Shown: positions 7,701 to 14,286 of the stretch, one piece after another
Layout: every line of letters starts with the position of its first letter
How positions within the stretch are numbered: the stretch's first letter is position 1
Source of the DNA: Saccoglossus kowalevskii
Lineage: Eukaryota; Hemichordata; Enteropneusta; Harrimaniidae
Direction of reading: 5' to 3'
Assembly (NCBI RefSeq): GCF_000003605.2
Contig: NW_003142808.1
Coordinates: 31,360-45,645 of the forward strand
Length of the DNA: 14,286 bases
The notes under the pieces: generated by a model
Told to the model about the DNA's origin: nothing
The model's database searches: none
The model's input: the letters and a program-made list of their open reading frames with translations, nothing else
Made by a program: the position numbers and the translations under genes

Positions 7701-10590
7701 CATATTGAGAGAGTAGAAATTGTTATGAAAGAAACACTTGATTGTAAAGGTAAACCAGTCATTAATACTGCAACCCATTGTTATCAACCCTGGAAACCTG
7801 GAAACCCACACTATAGTGTTTTTGGCTTGTATCACAAAAAAATGATATAATTGAAAAATTCAGCATTTTCTATCCTGTTGTTCATTTTGTCATTTGCTTA
7901 TAAATAATTCAATACCTAGCATGTGATATTGAAAGAGATATTCTAAGAAAACCACCATCAGAATTAGCAATACCTCAGTGTTTGGAGGCTCAATCTGCTT
8001 TGATGGAGTTTGTGGGTTAAACCCAACCCATGGCCAACTTTCCGCTCCGCTCAGCTTTCATCAAAGATGACAGAGCGGAGATATTCATATAGGTCGCAAC
8101 AATTTTATTTTCAACTTCTTGAAAACTACCAGGCCAATTACTTTATTACTTGGAATGTTGGTACATTGTGTAGACCTCTGTCAGATTTATGTATTTTGTG
8201 ACTATATCTTAGCGTATTTTGGTAACAAATACTGTGTTCAATATTATCTTGAAAACTACCGGCTCAAATTGATACTTGGTATGTAAATATCTTGGGTGGA
8301 CCTTTGTTAGATTTGATTTATTAATTTATCAACACATAACATCCTTCGGAAGAGATGTAAAAAAATTACAATTGAAAAACAATGAAAAAACAAACAAATA
8401 AAAACACAAGTAGAAGAAGAAAAAATACTATGAAAATTCAAATCAGACTAAGGTGCTGTTTCTGCATACTTAATGAGATAAAATGTGCAAGAGGTTTGAT
8501 AAGTCATTGGTAGCCATTATGTATTCAAATTTATCATGTTTTTAGCATCTGAAAACAACTTCTTTCTGTGCATTTAGTATTTTGTCGAACCATTACAAAA
8601 TGTTGTCCATCACAAGATTCACAGATCCTTTCATCAGTATTAAGACACTTTATAAGTTATTATGTCTCCCCACTATGATGTTTAAGTTATTTTGTTATTA
8701 TTACTCCTGAAACAGTGGAGGTATTTTGACTGTCAGGTCACTTCTTTAATAGTTGAGGAAAAACTTGTCAATTCGAGACATTGCACCTTGAATAAAGTAC
8801 AGTAGCGACCCAATTAAAAAAAAAAAAAATATGCACTGTGTATATCTCTTACGAGAAAAACTAAACAGGTTTTTTTTTTTCTTCACATATTCATAGGCAT
8901 CTAAATATCTCTCCTCTTTGCATTCTTTTTGACAGGTCGAATGAACTACTATGATGAGTATGGTGTCATCCGAGATGTTATCCAGAACCACCTTACAGAG
9001 ATTCTCATCCTTATTGCCATGGAAACACCATCTAACTTAACTGACAGAGCCGAACACCATCGTAAAAAACTGCATCTTCTGAAGCATGTCAAATCACTTG
9101 GGTCCGATAGTTGTGTGATTGGTCAGTACACCAACTATAATACCCAAGTTAAAGATGAGCTCAAGAAGGACGATGACTTTCAGAGTGTTACTCCGACATT
9201 TGCAACGGTTGCCATGGAGATAAATAACCCTAGATGGAAAGGCGTTCCATTTATTTTAATGTCTGGTAAAATGATGGATGAAAAGAGTGGGTATGTTCGA
9301 GTGGTATTTAAACAAAATATCCTCTGTGGCTCAGTACCAGCAAACGAATTCAACTCGTGCTACCCAAGACAAATTGTCTTTGTAACTGGTAATTCTGATA
9401 CAAAGCACCCCATTTTACTTGTGTCTAAGAGTCTCCCAGAACCTAATGTACGTGATAACTTGAAAGCTAGTAATCTTGAGTCGAGTGCAGACGTTTTTGG
9501 TCTCAAAAAATCTGACTATTTTTCTTATAATTTGGTGGAAAGCCAAGATGCATACAGTAATCTGATAACAGCCGCGTACGAGGGTCGCAGGGATTCATTT
9601 GTCGGCACAGAGGATTTAATAGCTTCATGGAAAATATGGACGCCATTATTACAAAGCATCAAGAAGAAAAAACCAAGGTTATACCCAGGAGGGAAGTCAA
9701 ATTCTGATTGGTTGAATGTTGTAACACTCGGTAATAAAATAGAATATTTATACGGTGTCAATGTAATTGATTTTCCTCCAGATTCGGTGAACACTAAAAC
9801 CATCCCATCACATTACCGGTCTCAGCCTTTACGCACCGGTAATTTAAATCAAGTGATTAAGAAGTTGGCAGATGATATTGAAGTGCTTGCTAAAGAATCA
9901 GTTGAACTTAATGGCGTGTTTCACATGGCTTTATCAGGTGGTAATACACCTAACAAGCTCTTAACCCATTTGGTTCTTCACTCTGATGCGTTTCCATGGC
10001 ACCACACTCATGTCTGGCAAGTGGATGAAAGATGTGTTGATTTGAAGAGTAATTTGTTGAATTTCAACCACATCAATGAGAATCTATTGCAATATGTGCC
10101 TGTGCCATTACATAACATCCATTCCATGCCGGTTGATCTTGTCAAGAATGAATATGAACCGGGTAAAGACTTGGGAAGTGCTGTTTACGGAGCAGAAATT
10201 GAAAATATTGTTCCCAATGAATCAATGGATCTTATTCTGCTTGGAGTTGGCACTGATGGCCATACTGCATCTTTGTTTCCACGACAATCAAGTAATAATG
10301 TAGATAAAACAGAAAGAGAGTACAAAGAGGAGGAAGACAAGCTTGAAAATGACCTTGTAGCATTGGTCAACAATGGACCAGAAGATGTATCACCTAAAAG
10401 AATGACAATGACATTGGATTTAATCAATAAATCCAAGAATGTAGCTGTATTGGTGACAGGTGGTGGCAAAAAGAATATAGTGTCTGTGTTAAAGGATGCT
10501 GTTAAAGACAGCAGTAAATGGCCAATCACAGGTGTGGAGTTAGTGGATGGTGACATGGCTTGGTATATTGACCATGATGCATTGCTGTAA
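4613..10590 (+). CDS. H6PD: GDH/6PGL endoplasmic bifunctional protein, hexose-6-phosphate dehydrogenase (complete, 5 exons)
   Basis: The exons are 4613-4778, 5482-5802, 6449-6598, 7633-7749 and 8936-10590 (2409 nt, 802 residues plus TAA; human is about 790). The enzyme works in the ER lumen. It oxidises glucose-6-phosphate and other hexose-6-phosphates with NADP+ and then hydrolyses the 6-phosphogluconolactone, supplying luminal NADPH. A hydrophobic signal peptide covers about residues 1-23. The NADP-binding GATGDLAKK is at 36-44, SVPPF at 147-151 and EKPFGHD at 176-182. The active-site RIDHYLGK is at 204-211, and the predicted catalytic-base His270 lies in QNHLTE. PRLYPGG marks the approach to the linker. 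The lactonase domain shows ALSGGNTP (583-590), VDERCV (614-619) and [11 protein letters not shown] (690-700, candidate His694). It ends WYIDHDALL with no KDEL, like the mammalian enzyme. Asn285 is in an NLT sequon. The ATG has A at -3 and G at +4, with an in-frame TAG 9 nt upstream. Confidence 0.97.
4779..5481 (+). other. H6PD intron 1 (703 bp)
   Basis: A GT..AG phase 1 intron, very AT-rich. I see no additional exon, RNA gene or repeat of note in it. Confidence 0.85.
5482..5802 (+). CDS. H6PD: H6PD exon 2
   Basis: Completes codon 56 and runs to the first base of codon 163. The product includes [17 protein letters not shown], a cysteine-containing variable stretch, [17 protein letters not shown], and the conserved [15 protein letters not shown]. 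The acceptor is ATCACACAG|AA and the donor is GAAG|GTAAGT. The SVPPF segment corresponds to the (A/S)xPP strand of G6PD-family Rossmann domains. Confidence 0.95.
5803..6448 (+). other. H6PD intron 2 (646 bp)
   Basis: A GT..AG phase 1 intron with a TTTTTTCTAG acceptor. AT-rich, with no exon or RNA gene recognised. Confidence 0.85.
6449..6598 (+). CDS. H6PD: H6PD exon 3 (G6PD active-site signature)
   Basis: Encodes Glu163 (split) through the first base of Gly213. It carries [11 protein letters not shown], including the Lys that contacts substrate and cofactor in the G6PD family, and the active-site signature RIDHYLGK. The donor is CCAG|GTGAGT, phase 1. The intron falls just after the DHYLGK signature, and the frame continues as [10 protein letters not shown] in exon 4, where human reads QAVAQILPFR. 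Confidence 0.96.
6599..7632 (+). other. H6PD intron 3 (1034 bp)
   Basis: A GT..AG phase 1 intron. It contains an A-run at about 7082-7093, a 12-bp direct repeat AGTAATAGTATA at 7102-7113 and 7115-7126, and an ATTA run at 6991-7004. Near its 3' end is a promoter-like patch: GACCAATCAG at 7434-7443 and TGACGT at 7463-7468, followed by a less AT-rich stretch. An alternative acceptor ending at about 7556 (TTGTTGCAG) would add an in-frame stop and is probably not used for the protein. Confidence 0.8.
7633..7749 (+). CDS. H6PD: H6PD exon 4
   Basis: Completes Gly213 and runs to the first base of codon 252. The product is [19 protein letters not shown], then [16 protein letters not shown]. This is the segment between the active-site loop and the beta-sheet domain of G6PD-type enzymes. 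The acceptor is ATTATTTTCAG|GT and the donor is TAAAG|GTAAAC, phase 1. Confidence 0.95.
8045..8080. repeat. Two-tier hairpin in H6PD intron 4
   Basis: The outer arms CTCCGCTC (8045-8052) and GAGCGGAG (8073-8080) pair perfectly. Inside, TCATC (8058-8062) and GATGA (8066-8070) pair around a 3-nt AAA loop. The segment is GC-rich in an AT-rich intron. About 20 bp upstream lies TGGGTTAAACCCA (8013-8025), with 6-bp perfect arms around one base. Confidence 0.65.
8115..8325. repeat. Degenerate tandem duplication, about 130-bp period
   Basis: TCTTGAAAACTACC occurs at 8118-8131 and again at 8248-8261. In both copies it is followed by similar blocks in the same order: ACTTGG..ATGT, then GT(A/G)GACCT.TGT.AGATTT and a T-rich tail. 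The copies span roughly 8117-8196 and 8247-8325. They are diverged with small indels, which indicates an old duplication or two fragments of one interspersed repeat. Confidence 0.6.
8936..10590 (+). CDS. H6PD: H6PD exon 5 (catalytic His, linker and 6-phosphogluconolactonase domain)
   Basis: A single 1655-nt terminal exon encodes residues 252-802. It begins [19 protein letters not shown] with the predicted catalytic base His270. It continues through the G6PD C-terminal domain ([27 protein letters not shown]) and the linker into the lactonase domain from about residue 550. Lactonase motifs are [18 protein letters not shown] and [16 protein letters not shown] charged insertion (about residues 707-724) follows the last motif. 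A large last exon coding half of the protein matches the vertebrate H6PD gene architecture as I recall it. Confidence 0.97.
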
Positions 10591-10748
10591 TGCATACATG
10601 TATGAGAAGTGATACTCTCTCCCCCGAGTGTTGATGGAGCTACAACATTGATAAAAAGGCCTGTTCCTGTTGACAGGATGAAAAAAATCAAAATTCAGCT
10701 ACAGACAGTCACAAATGTAACAATTTTCTTCCCATGAACTAAAAATGA

Positions 10749-10754
10749 AATAAA
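10749..10754 (+). promoter_or_regulatory. Likely H6PD poly(A) signal AATAAA
   Basis: A canonical hexamer about 160 nt after the H6PD stop, followed by a T-rich stretch (TAATTTTTG, then TTTTATT) that could act as the downstream element. A second hexamer at 11107-11112 is a more distal alternative. Confidence 0.6.
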
Positions 10755-11594
10755 ATCCTAATTTTTGTAGAAAGTAATTTTATTCTCCAACCATCTTATT
10801 AGATGGGTAACTGTTAAATTCAAACACCAGGCAACTTATTTTAGACTTGAGAAAACTTGAATTTATCATTGAAGGCATATTAAATTTCTGTAAGTTGTAT
10901 AGCATAAGATTATATTTTGTTAAAAATATTATGTTATTTTGACTTAAAGGAAGATGGTATTCACACCACATATTTGCGAGATATGGGTCTCGTATAAACA
11001 AGACATTACCAAGATTTAATTGGGTAATATTTTGGGAAGTCACCAGAGGTAATTAGTGCAGGTCGTGCCCAGGTGAAAACACATTGGATTATGGGAATTC
11101 AATGTTAATAAACACAAATTTTGAGCATTCACAATGACCACCACCCTTTAAAATCACAAGTTTTTCAAATCCATGTGAAGAGATTTATTTTTCAAATATT
11201 CAATCAATTGGCTTATTTTTATTTTGTACACCTAATTTATACTATTTCATGTATGTGCAATTCTCATTAATATGCAGATTTTCAAACTCTTTGGAAATTT
11301 GTTATCGGCTAATCAGTCAAAATATTTTATTAATAAATTTCTAAACAAGTACAATACTGATGAGTATGTTGTTTATATATACCAGTCACATTGTGTTCAT
11401 GTATATAGTCCCTTATTAAACAAATGATATATGTACATATGTAAAAGACTGAATGCCCACAATCCTTAGCGCTTTGTATATTGCCCATAAACTGAAAGCA
11501 ATATCCGGGAGATAACACAAAAGAATCATGGGTAATTTAGTGTTTTCTTTGAAACGACAATATCACTATGGCATAAATGTATTTTATTGTAATG

Positions 11595-11600
11595 TTTATT
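11595..11600 (-). promoter_or_regulatory. Likely SF3A1 poly(A) signal AATAAA
   Basis: Plus-strand TTTATT reads AATAAA on the minus strand, about 275 nt beyond the SF3A1 stop at 11875-11877. Another hexamer lies 12 bp further at 11583-11588. The pair would give a short 3' UTR. Confidence 0.5.
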
Positions 11601-11874
11601 TAATACATGAAAATAATGATCATTTAACACTACAGCCACACCGATACATATCAATACAAACATCAAAATCACAGAGTATCTAAATTAGCATTACACCCTC
11701 CCCAGAAAACAGAATTGACATGAATACAAGGCTATGCTGTAAAGTTATACATGTATGTAAATTGAGAGGGGGAAAAAAAAGATGTTGCACACACGAATTC
11801 TTGCAGTGTAACTACTTCTGCGAAAATGAACGAAAACATGTTTAAAATAGCAGCAAATCCAGCGTTGGAAAATC

Positions 11875-11976
11875 CTATCGTTTTCTTCCTCCTCTGTCTT
11901 TGAGTAACAACTTCACCAAACTGTTCCTACTTACATTATAGAATGCCAAGGTGTTGGAATCTTTGATAAACATGCC
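11875..11976 (-). CDS. SF3A1: SF3A1 last coding exon
   Basis: 33 codons plus TAG: GMFIKDSNTLAFYNVSRNSL then VKLLLKDRGGRKR. The acceptor is TAATTTGTAG|GGC. The RGGRKR tail aligns with the human RGGRKK end, so the native C-terminus is intact. Confidence 0.95.
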   Translation of the reverse strand, partial: GMFIKDSNTLAFYNVSRNSLVKLLLKDRGGRKR

Positions 11977-12914
11977 CTACAAATTACAAACAATAATATT
12001 TCAATACAATGATCTTATGCATTAAAGTATGTTACTGAGCAAGCAAGGATTCATAGAAATGTAATCCTAGCAGCGTACTCACCTCCAGTTGGAGTTTTTG
12101 TTTCCCGGTTGGCATACCCAATTCTTCAAACAGTTTGGCTTTTATTACAGATATCTGTAAAATTGAATGGAGTTAAACATAAATGTCAAATCAGCTTAGT
12201 CAGTTATTGTTCGCTGTGGAAAATTGAAGCCAATACGCAAAGTTGTTTTAACAAGTGAATTCAACCAATAAGAAAGGTGCTTGCAAGTAAATGCCTTTTC
12301 TTACCTGATCTGTGATTGGTAGTGTCATAGTAAGTGCCTGTCCATTGAGTTTCCACTCTGGTTTATCAGGTAAGTGAGGAACTTGTACTTTGAACATAAC
12401 TGGACCCTGTAAATGGAAATCATTCAAGAATGTTTGCTAGAACATACATAGTGTCGCCTTCTCTTCCACCGTTTCTCTCATATATATGTAACCATGGCAA
12501 AAAAAGGTACAATGCAGTCAATATTTTTGATGCATCAGTGGGGAAGATTTGTTAAATTTTGGGTCAAAGAACTTTTCAATAAAATTAAAAATGCTGTTTT
12601 TTTTTTATAAAGATGAGCAAGCCATTGTGCAGAAACAACATTGTGGAATGCTTCCTTTCGTGTAAAAATAATGCTACTTACAGGATTTTTAACCAAGAAT
12701 AGATTTTCTGGAAGAAGAGTGTCCTCTGTCTTCTGTTTTTTTGCTGGTGGCTCTTCCTGCATCATTTGCTGTTCACGTTGAGGTGGCATATGAAGTTGTT
12801 GCGATGGCATGGATTGCATTTCAGGATGACCTGGAGGTCGAGCCACTGGGGGATTAGGATTGATTCCACCCATGAATTGCATGTGCTGAGGGGGCCCAGG
12901 TGGGGGTTGATGAC
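11875..12914 (-). CDS. SF3A1: Splicing factor 3A subunit 1, C-terminal part (4 exons, 5' part not in window)
   Basis: The exons are 12682-12914, 12305-12406, 12083-12154 and 11875-11976 (233+102+72+102 nt). They give 169 residues counting the split first codon. SF3A1 is a subunit of the SF3a complex of U2 snRNP in the nucleus. The fragment starts in a proline/glutamine/methionine-rich linker (HQPPPGPPQHM). It continues with EEPPAKKQKTEDTLLPENLF, matching the conserved lysine-rich stretch before the last domain in human SF3A1. A ubiquitin-like domain follows (about 79-165: MFKVQVPHLPDKPEWKLNGQ, VIKAKLFEELGMPTGKQKL, FIKDSNTLAFYN). It ends in LLLKDRGGRKR, the basic RGG-type tail that in human helps the domain contact U1 snRNA. 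The full protein is about 800 residues, so roughly four fifths (SURP modules and upstream linker) must lie beyond 14286 if the gene is intact. Confidence 0.93.
12083..12154 (-). CDS. SF3A1: SF3A1 exon: Ubl helix
   Basis: 24 codons, phase 0 at both ends: ISVIKAKLFEELGMPTGKQK then LQLE. It contains the helix and the GMPxGKQKLQ turn typical of the SF3A1 Ubl. Splice sites are ATTTTACAG|ATA and CTGGAG|GTGAGT. A small hairpin (12046-12068) lies in the following 106-bp intron. Confidence 0.95.
12305..12406 (-). CDS. SF3A1: SF3A1 exon: first half of the ubiquitin-like domain
   Basis: 34 complete codons, phase 0 at both ends: GPVMFKVQVPHLPDKPEWK, then LNGQALTMTLPITDQ. It corresponds to human GPVSIKVQVPNMQDKTEWKL and the following strand. 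Splice sites are CATTTACAG|GGT and GATCAG|GTAA. Confidence 0.95.
12407..12681 (-). other. SF3A1 intron (275 bp) before the Ubl exons
   Basis: A phase 0 GT..AG intron with donor GTAAGT. It includes a T10 run on the plus strand at 12597-12606. No snoRNA-like box C/D pair was found by eye. Confidence 0.8.
12682..12914 (-). CDS. SF3A1: SF3A1 exon: proline-rich linker and KKQKTED motif
   Basis: Begins in phase 1 (the first base of the first codon comes from an upstream exon) after the acceptor TTCTTTGCAG|GT, and ends in phase 0 at AATCCT|GTAAGT. It is rich in Pro, Gln and Met, then carries PPAKKQKTEDTLLPE, a probable nuclear-localisation-type basic cluster conserved next to the Ubl domain. The reading frame stays open upstream of the acceptor to an ATG at 12993, so an intron-retained short form starting there is formally possible. 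In-exon methionines (MQFMGG) are also available. Confidence 0.9.
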
Positions 12915-13989
12915 CTGCAAAGAACATAGTTGAACTCTGGTGACCTTGCCCTTTGTTATATAATATAATTCCCTCTATCACAGTTTGTTTCAATATAAAT
13001 ATGCATTGTCATAATTAATTTTGAATACAAACAAGTTTTGGGGTTGAACCAACAGTGGGGAATCAGTCTACCGAATGCCTTAAAAGATGTAAATATCTCA
13101 CAAAAACATTGGTGCCTTATTTGTTTAATTATTTTAAGGGACATAATTTCCAGTTTTATTCAAAGTAATTCAGATATTTTAGTATAAAAATAAATGCCTC
13201 ATCGCAAACAAAAAGTTCTGCATAGATTCATAAAACATGCAAGATAACAGAAAATCTTAGCTGGCTTTTGTCCAAGTATTTTGTACTACATGAAAAGTAA
13301 AAAAAAAAAAACACCCTTTATGAATAGCTATCATGTTGCAAGCTCTGCTTTGTATGCAAATCAACTTAAATAGTTAGTTGGTGTCCAGTGGAGGGAGAAG
13401 TCAACAGTACTGTTGCCTCCTGAGAATCTACATCTTCAAACACTGCAATCTTCAAAGTGCGTTTTTAAACTAGTATTATGAAAACTCTATCATTCTGTTC
13501 TAATAGCTGAAACATATTCCTGCGAGTTTTCATTTGTCAAATGAACTGTTTGCAGTGTTCTCCACAATCCAAAATAGCTGGTGGGCGGCCTAATTAGCAT
13601 GTCATTTACATACATCTTTCTAGCATTTATGTCATGAAATGCAATACACACTAAGTTATTTACTATTCTCTTTTTAATTTAATTGAAACATGTTACAATT
13701 TTTTGAAATACAAACAGATTGGTCACTATTAATATTTACGAAATGCAAAAAGTTTGAAATCGGTGATTTATACGTTCACAAATTATTCTGCGTTCAAGAA
13801 ATGCAATTCGAGTAACCAAGAGCAAGTACGAGTTATAATGTAGAAAATATACGAGGTGATTTGTTCCAGGCGCCAAAACGGACGATTTGTCAAAATAAAA
13901 CTCGTAACATTTTTTATTTGTGGCATCAGTACTCACCCGTGCCGACGGACGGTAAGATGCATGTACGGTCACGATACGTTGAGTTTTCA

Positions 13990-13995
13990 CACGTG
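13990..13995. promoter_or_regulatory. CACGTG E-box in the CpG-rich right-edge region
   Basis: A palindromic CACGTG core (context ACACGTGGT) in the CpG-enriched 0.5 kb at the right edge. It is the second CACGTG noted here, after 3621-3630. Its promoter role is inferred from context only. Confidence 0.3.
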
Positions 13996-14195
13996 GTTTT
14001 GGGATTCAAGAAAAATGCTAGCAATCGGGAAAATAAAAGTATCTGCTATGTTCTCGAAAGATTAGACATAAAAAATGGATAAATGAAAAAAAGTACGTGG
14101 AAAAGATAACTAAAATATTATTCAATTACAAATACTCTCGGTAAACTAATCCGGCAGCCATGTTTGATGTTTATTACCGCTTTCCGAATTCAGTA

Positions 14196-14213
14196 CACCC
14201 AGAATGCGCTGCT
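14196..14213 (+). promoter_or_regulatory. ZNF143/Staf-like binding site
   Basis: CACCCAGAATGCGCTGCT agrees at 16 of 18 positions with the Staf/ZNF143 consensus as I remember it (YWCCCRNMATSCMYYRCR). That site is typical of snRNA and housekeeping promoters in animals. About 35 bp to the left, GGCAGCCATGTTTG (14154-14167) resembles a YY1 site in the orientation found near starts of transcription. Together with the CpG enrichment this suggests a promoter. Confidence 0.4.
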
Positions 14214-14286
14214 CCCCTATGCAACTTAGATACTAAATCGTTACAGCGCCAACACCGGTGGGTGGCCGACGGTCGTTGAATGGGGT

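Larger units (their letters stand above)
7750..8935 (+). other. H6PD intron 4 (1186 bp)
   Basis: A GT..AG phase 1 intron. It is the most structured intron of the window. It holds a near-palindrome at 8013-8025, a GC-rich two-tier hairpin at 8045-8080, a degenerate tandem duplication at about 8117-8325, an A-run at 8816-8829 and a T-run at 8870-8880 shortly before the exon 5 acceptor. I see no coding capacity. The cluster suggests a decayed mobile or repeat element. Confidence 0.7.
10591..11874. other. Convergent intergenic region (H6PD and SF3A1 3' UTRs)
   Basis: The 3' ends of H6PD (plus) and SF3A1 (minus) face each other here. The region is AT-rich with no recognisable coding exon or RNA gene. 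Poly(A) hexamers serve both directions: plus-strand AATAAA at 10749-10754 and 11107-11112, and minus-strand AATAAA at 11583-11588 and 11595-11600. Confidence 0.7.
12915..14286. other. Noncoding right flank: SF3A1 intron or upstream region, CpG-rich from about 13780
   Basis: No further SF3A1 exon or other recognisable coding sequence was found on either strand. Positions 12915-13780 are AT-rich with an A-run at about 13299-13311. From about 13780 to the end CpG is much more frequent, with an E-box at 13990-13995, a YY1-like site and a ZNF143/Staf-like site near 14155-14213. Donor-like sites point in both directions: minus ACGG|GTGAGT at 13935-13936 and plus GACG|GTAAGA at 13952-13953. If SF3A1 is intact, this is part of a large intron; alternatively it contains a separate transcription start. 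Confidence 0.6.

Noticed and set aside
9525-9803. 92-codon minus-strand ORF inside H6PD exon 5
   Set aside because: Fully antisense to the conserved H6PD coding sequence, with no recognisable motif and no splice context.
10185-10691. 168-codon minus-strand ORF opposite the end of H6PD
   Set aside because: It lies antisense to the lactonase-coding frame, which has clear family motifs. Its serine/threonine/leucine-rich product resembles no known protein and looks like a shadow of codon bias.
13856-14082. 69- and 73-codon overlapping plus-strand ORFs near the right edge
   Set aside because: They begin at GTG/TTG rather than ATG, resemble nothing, and lie in a CpG-rich block better explained as promoter or 5' UTR.
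14126-14161. Minus-strand ATGGCTGCCGGATTAG as a possible first coding exon of SF3A1
   Set aside because: The frame stops after 11 residues, no good donor precedes the stop, and the residues do not resemble an SF3A1 N-terminus.

Overview
The window is from an animal genome. It holds spliced genes with GT..AG introns of 100-1400 bp and AT-rich noncoding DNA. All three recognisable genes are metazoan housekeeping families: an ISOC2-type isochorismatase-domain hydrolase, an endoplasmic hexose-6-phosphate dehydrogenase (H6PD) with a fused 6-phosphogluconolactonase domain, and splicing factor SF3A1. The divergence of the proteins from the human ones, the modest intron sizes and the AT-rich background suggest an invertebrate, perhaps a marine deuterostome or lophotrochozoan. 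The species cannot be fixed from the sequence alone. I see no prokaryotic, viral or CRISPR-like content.

Layout. Positions 1-530 are noncoding and contain the ISOC2 3' flank; they may also hold the 3' end of an unseen plus-strand gene. ISOC2 lies on the minus strand at 531-3398 (3 exons, 195 residues, complete). A head-to-head intergenic region follows at 3399-4612. It contains a palindromic CACGTG E-box and an unexplained 66-codon minus-strand ORF (3639-3839). H6PD lies on the plus strand at 4613-10590 (5 exons, 802 residues, complete from signal peptide to stop, every intron in phase 1). A convergent intergenic region at 10591-11874 carries poly(A) signals for both flanking genes. The last four coding exons of SF3A1 lie on the minus strand at 11875-12914 (169 residues, proline-rich segment plus C-terminal ubiquitin-like domain). 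The last 1.37 kb has no recognisable coding exon. Its final 0.5 kb is clearly richer in CpG than the rest and carries a ZNF143/Staf-like site, a YY1-like site, an E-box and two opposed splice-donor-like sites, so it looks like a promoter.

How the genes work together. H6PD makes NADPH in the ER lumen from hexose-6-phosphates and hydrolyses the resulting lactone in the same polypeptide. ISOC2 is a cysteine-hydrolase-fold protein whose animal substrate is not established. SF3A1 is a U2 snRNP component. There is no obvious shared pathway. The only potential functional link is the shared divergent 5' region of ISOC2 and H6PD. I found no convincing new system. The items most worth checking are the right-edge promoter-like region relative to the truncated view of SF3A1, the orphan ORF between ISOC2 and H6PD, and the hairpin plus degenerate tandem repeat in H6PD intron 4.
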